This document shows, piece after piece, positions 5,533 through 7,244 of a stretch of DNA of 7,244 nucleotides. The DNA comes from an uncultured Collinsella sp. GTDB lineage: Bacteria > Actinomycetota > Coriobacteriia > Coriobacteriales > Coriobacteriaceae. A program made the translations under genes and the position numbers. The DNA is taken from positions 1 through 7,244 of the forward strand of contig CAADVE010000026.1 of assembly GCA_900752425.1 (NCBI GenBank), read 5' to 3'. The notes under the pieces are model-generated. The model had not been told where the DNA came from and ran no database searches. It saw nothing but the letters and a program-made list of their open reading frames with translations. Numbering within the stretch: position 1 is the stretch's first letter; each line of letters starts with the position of its first letter.

Positions 5533-6159
5533 TTATGCAAGCACCTCCCCGAAGTGAGCGGCGATGTCGGCGGGCATCAGCACGGCGTTGTTGTTGACGA
5601 GATCGTAGGTGTTGGCCTCGTCGGCAGTGATGATGAACGTCTTGGGAATGTTGCGGAACGACAGGTAGGCGTTGACGTCCTCATCGCGAACGATGATAGT
5701 CAGACGCTTGCCCTCAAGGCCGAGAGCCTTGAGCATGGCGACGGCAGCCTTGGTGGAAGGCTTCTCGAAGCCGTAGTCGTCGACGAGCACGAGCTCGCCA
5801 TCGGCCAGCTTGGCGGACAGCGCGGAGCGCATAGCCAGCTTGACCTCCTTGTTGTTCATACGCTTAGCGTAGGAACGGGGCTTGGGGGCGAAGACAACGC
5901 CACCGTGACGCCACTGGGCAGCACGGATGGAACCCTGGCGGGCACGGCCGGTGCCCTTCTGACGCCAAGGCTTCTTGCCGCCACCGGAAACCTCAGAGCG
6001 GCCCTTAGCGGACTGGGTGCCCTGACGCCAAGAGGCCATCTGGCACTTGACGATGTGGTGCATAACGTGGATGTTCGGCTCGATGCCGTACACCTCAGCG
6101 GCGAGCTCGGCCTCGGCGACCTTCTTGCCCTCGCTGTTCTTTACTTCAAACTTTGCCAT
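5533..6159 (-). CDS. rplD: 50S ribosomal protein L4 (uL4)
   Basis: Large-subunit protein whose extended loop lines the exit tunnel. In E. coli it also represses the S10 operon by binding the leader upstream of rpsJ. The 208-residue product has the conserved tunnel loop, with GRSEVSGGGKKPWRQKGTG (about 53-71) and RARQGS, intact without insertions. The globular domain follows, with VLVDDYGFEKPSTKAA. The ATG start has AAGGAGA upstream, and the gap after rplC is 46 nt. If L4 regulates its operon here, its target cannot be a leader upstream of rpsJ at this locus. The rplC and rplB leaders are the candidates, which is inference only. Confidence 0.98.
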   Translation of the reverse strand: MAKFEVKNSEGKKVAEAELAAEVYGIEPNIHVMHHIVKCQMASWRQGTQSAKGRSEVSGGGKKPWRQKGTGRARQGSIRAAQWRHGGVVFAPKPRSYAKRMNNKEVKLAMRSALSAKLADGELVLVDDYGFEKPSTKAAVAMLKALGLEGKRLTIIVRDEDVNAYLSFRNIPKTFIITADEANTYDLVNNNAVLMPADIAAHFGEVLA

Positions 6160-6205
6160 TTAAGTGTTCTCCTTGGTATGACGCTGGGCTAAATGGGCTG
6201 GGCCC

Positions 6206-6826
6206 TTAGGCCATACGGATGGCGACGAGACCATTCTTGGCACCCGGGACAGCGCCCTTGACCAAGATGAGGTTCTGCTCGGCATCGATGCGGACAACGG
6301 AAAGGTTCTTGACGGTAACGCGCTCGTTACCCATGTGACCGGCCATCTTGACGCCCTTGAGGACGCGCGCAGGATAGGCGCACTGACCGATAGAACCGGG
6401 GTGACGCTGGAAGTGAGAACCATGCGTCATAGGACCGCGGCGCTGACCCCAGCGCTTGATGCGACCCTGGAAGCCCTTACCCTTGGAGGTACCGATGACG
6501 TCGACCTTCTCGACATCAGCGAAATCAGCGACGGTGACAACCTCGCCGACCTTGTGCTCCTCGCCGTTCTCGACGCGGACCTCACGAAGGAAACGGACAG
6601 GCTCGACGCCAGCCTTGGCGAAGTGACCAGCCATGGGCTTGTTCACGTTCTTGGCCTTGATGTCGCCGAAACCGATCTGGACGGCGTCATAGCCGTCGGT
6701 TGCCTGAGTTTTAACCTGCGAGACAGCGCAGGGGCCAGCCTGGATGACCGTGACGGGAACGACGTTGTCGTCCTCGTCCCAAACCTGGGTCATGCCAATC
6801 TTGCGGCCGAGAATCATGCTGATCAA
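6206..6826 (-). CDS. rplC: 50S ribosomal protein L3 (uL3)
   Basis: Early-assembly large-subunit protein with a loop reaching the peptidyl transferase centre. The product has 206 residues. FADVEKVDVIGTSKGKGFQG, ending RIKR (102-125), fits the L3 signature fully, and HPGSIG and KMAGHMGNERVTV mark the C-terminal half. The start is uncertain. TTG at 6824-6826 gives MISMILGRKIGMTQ, the usual N-terminal style. ATG at 6815-6817 would give MILGRKIG (203 residues). Neither has a good ribosome binding site, unlike nearly every other gene here, and a 6-bp hairpin (6834-6858) sits where the site should be. No rpsJ precedes it. Identity is certain; the exact start is not. Confidence 0.97.
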   Translation of the reverse strand: MISMILGRKIGMTQVWDEDDNVVPVTVIQAGPCAVSQVKTQATDGYDAVQIGFGDIKAKNVNKPMAGHFAKAGVEPVRFLREVRVENGEEHKVGEVVTVADFADVEKVDVIGTSKGKGFQGRIKRWGQRRGPMTHGSHFQRHPGSIGQCAYPARVLKGVKMAGHMGNERVTVKNLSVVRIDAEQNLILVKGAVPGAKNGLVAIRMA

Positions 6827-6833
6827 GATATGA

Positions 6834-6884
6834 TCCCAACTCTCGCGTGGTCTTGGGACAATGCGTACACCACCGAGCGTACGC
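6834..6884 (-). promoter_or_regulatory. Two stem-loops in the rplC leader
   Basis: GCGTAC (6863-6868) pairs with GTACGC (6879-6884) around a 10-nt loop. Nearer the gene, TCCCAA (6834-6839) pairs with TTGGGA (6853-6858) around a 13-nt loop. The second stem covers the place where a Shine-Dalgarno site for rplC would lie, 8 nt before the TTG. Together with the lack of a strong ribosome binding site, this suggests translational control of rplC. No direct proof is visible. Confidence 0.45.
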
Positions 6885-6922
6885 CCCTAGAGGACCACTA
6901 CTTACACGACGTGCTCCCCAGC

Positions 6923-6950
6923 CTTGTATTGCGTCCGGACTACCTGACAA
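6923..6950 (-). promoter_or_regulatory. Candidate sigma-70-type promoter for rplC
   Basis: On the minus strand, TTGTCA (6950-6945, 5 of 6 to the -35 consensus) is followed after 16 nt by TACAAG (6928-6923, 4 of 6 to the -10 consensus). Transcription would start near 6916, giving a leader of about 90 nt that holds both stem-loops. A start further upstream, before the small frame at 7036, is equally possible. Confidence 0.3.
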
Positions 6951-6955
6951 CCCTA

Positions 6956-7036
6956 TTAAGCAGGCATTTTGTCCAGCCAGAATACTCCCCTGGTTACACA
7001 CAGCTGTTTAGTATACACGGCTGCGGGCGTATCCAT
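6956..7036 (-). CDS. Possible 26-codon leader peptide upstream of rplC
   Basis: This ATG-started frame of 26 codons ends in TAA. It begins MDTPAAVYTKQLC and ends WLDKMPA. Its first nine codons nearly match those of the equally long frame upstream of rplB (5092-5172); after that the two differ. No Shine-Dalgarno site is visible. A -10-like TATGAA lies 5 nt before the ATG, so a leaderless message is conceivable. The stop lies 129 nt before the rplC TTG. The match could equally come from a conserved DNA or RNA site that happens to begin with ATG. Confidence 0.35.
   Translation of the reverse strand: MDTPAAVYTKQLCVTRGVFWLDKMPA
7011..7036 (-). repeat. 26-nt leader repeat, copy upstream of rplC
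   Basis: On the minus strand it reads ATGGATACGCCCG, CAGCC and GTGTATAC, 23 of 26 bases identical to 5147-5172. In both copies the block lies on the sense side of the following ribosomal gene, and it contains the palindrome GTATAC at its 3' end. The following T makes TATACT, a good -10 hexamer, here only. A TGGATA upstream is too close (14 nt) for a normal -35 element. Confidence 0.75.
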
Positions 7037-7093
7037 CGAGATTCATATTTCACTCACATTGTTTACGCAGGTAAAGTGCGTGGCACGTTCCCA

Positions 7094-7244
7094 GTGTGCG
7101 GCGGAGGGGGGCGGGCCTGAGGCATATTAAGGTTGTCGCGAGTTCCGCACGAACAGGAGAACACTTAATGTGTTCTCCGTCGTGAGCAGGACTGTAGAGC
7201 AGCAACCTTAATATGCCTCAGGCCCGCCCCCCTCCGCCGCACAC
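7094..7244. repeat. 42-bp perfect inverted repeat with 67-nt centre at the window end
   Basis: Bases 7094-7135 and 7203-7244 are exact reverse complements over all 42 positions. The outer parts are very GC-rich (GTGTGCGGCGGAGGGGGGCG) and the inner ends AT-rich (GCATATTAAGGTTG). The right arm stops exactly at the last base of the window, so its full length and any target-site duplication cannot be seen. Possibilities are a MITE-like element, a phase-variable invertible segment, a long transcript-end hairpin, or a fold-back artefact at a contig end. No T-run is present at the visible end. Confidence 0.85.
7148..7184. other. Inner hairpin with ribosome-site-like sequence inside the inverted repeat
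   Basis: GGAGAACAC (7156-7164) pairs with GTGTTCTCC (7170-7178) around TTAAT. CACGA (7148-7152) pairs with TCGTG (7180-7184) outside it. On the + strand AGGAG (7155-7159) lies 8 nt before an ATG (7168) that opens a five-codon frame MCSPS ending in TGA. The stem would hide that ribosome site. The frame is too short to call a gene. Confidence 0.4.

Noticed and set aside
4915..6192. 425-codon open frame on the + strand
   Set aside because: It lies antisense to rplB, rplW and rplD, all certain genes. The lack of stops reflects their biased codon use.
7011..7036. Simple sigma-70 promoter explaining the shared 26-nt block
   Set aside because: TGGATA/TGGACA and TATAC are only 14 nt apart, too close for a normal promoter, and the rplB copy has a weaker -10 element.
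7094..7244. Integron attC site
   Set aside because: attC core sites of the GTTRRRY/RYYYAAC type are not present at the arm ends, and the perfect 42-bp symmetry is unlike attC sites.

Overview
The window carries a dense ribosomal-protein block, entirely on the minus strand. In transcription order it reads rplC-rplD-rplW-rplB-rpsS-rplV-rpsC-rplP-rpmC-rpsQ-rplN-rplX (L3, L4, L23, L2, S19, L22, S3, L16, L29, S17, L14, L24). This is the conserved S10 operon core plus the first two genes of the spc operon. The GC-rich sequence, strong Shine-Dalgarno sites, protein style and an IS3-type transposase remnant suggest a high-GC actinobacterium. A Coriobacteriia member (Collinsella/Olsenella-like) is my best guess from remembered protein style, and no search was run. 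The window may be a whole contig, because both ends fall in repeat-like sequence.

Layout by + coordinate. Positions 1-415 hold a broken, internally deleted IS3-family transposase. Positions 416-975 have no recognisable gene but contain a nested inverted-repeat structure (727-811). A hairpin and a rho-independent terminator (977-1031) close the ribosomal operon right after rplX. Positions 1039-6826 are the twelve genes, mostly with 0-46 nt gaps or 1-nt overlaps. There are two long gaps: 118 nt between rpsQ and rplN (the classic S10/spc boundary) and 178 nt between rplW and rplB. Both gaps contain clear inverted repeats. Positions 6827-7093 are the leader of rplC. Positions 7094-7244 are a 42-bp perfect inverted repeat around a 67-nt centre, ending exactly at the window edge.

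The products are structural proteins of both ribosomal subunits, and co-transcription would keep them balanced. Two things are unusual. First, the block is cut at both ends relative to the usual order: rpsJ (S10) is not upstream of rplC, and rplE (L5) does not follow rplX, where a terminator stands instead. Second, the leaders of rplC and rplB, about 1.9 kb apart, share a 26-nt element (23/26 identical). In each case the element starts exactly at an ATG and opens a 26-codon reading frame beginning MDTP..VYT and ending in TAA. This duplicated leader element or leader peptide is the strongest candidate here for something not previously described.
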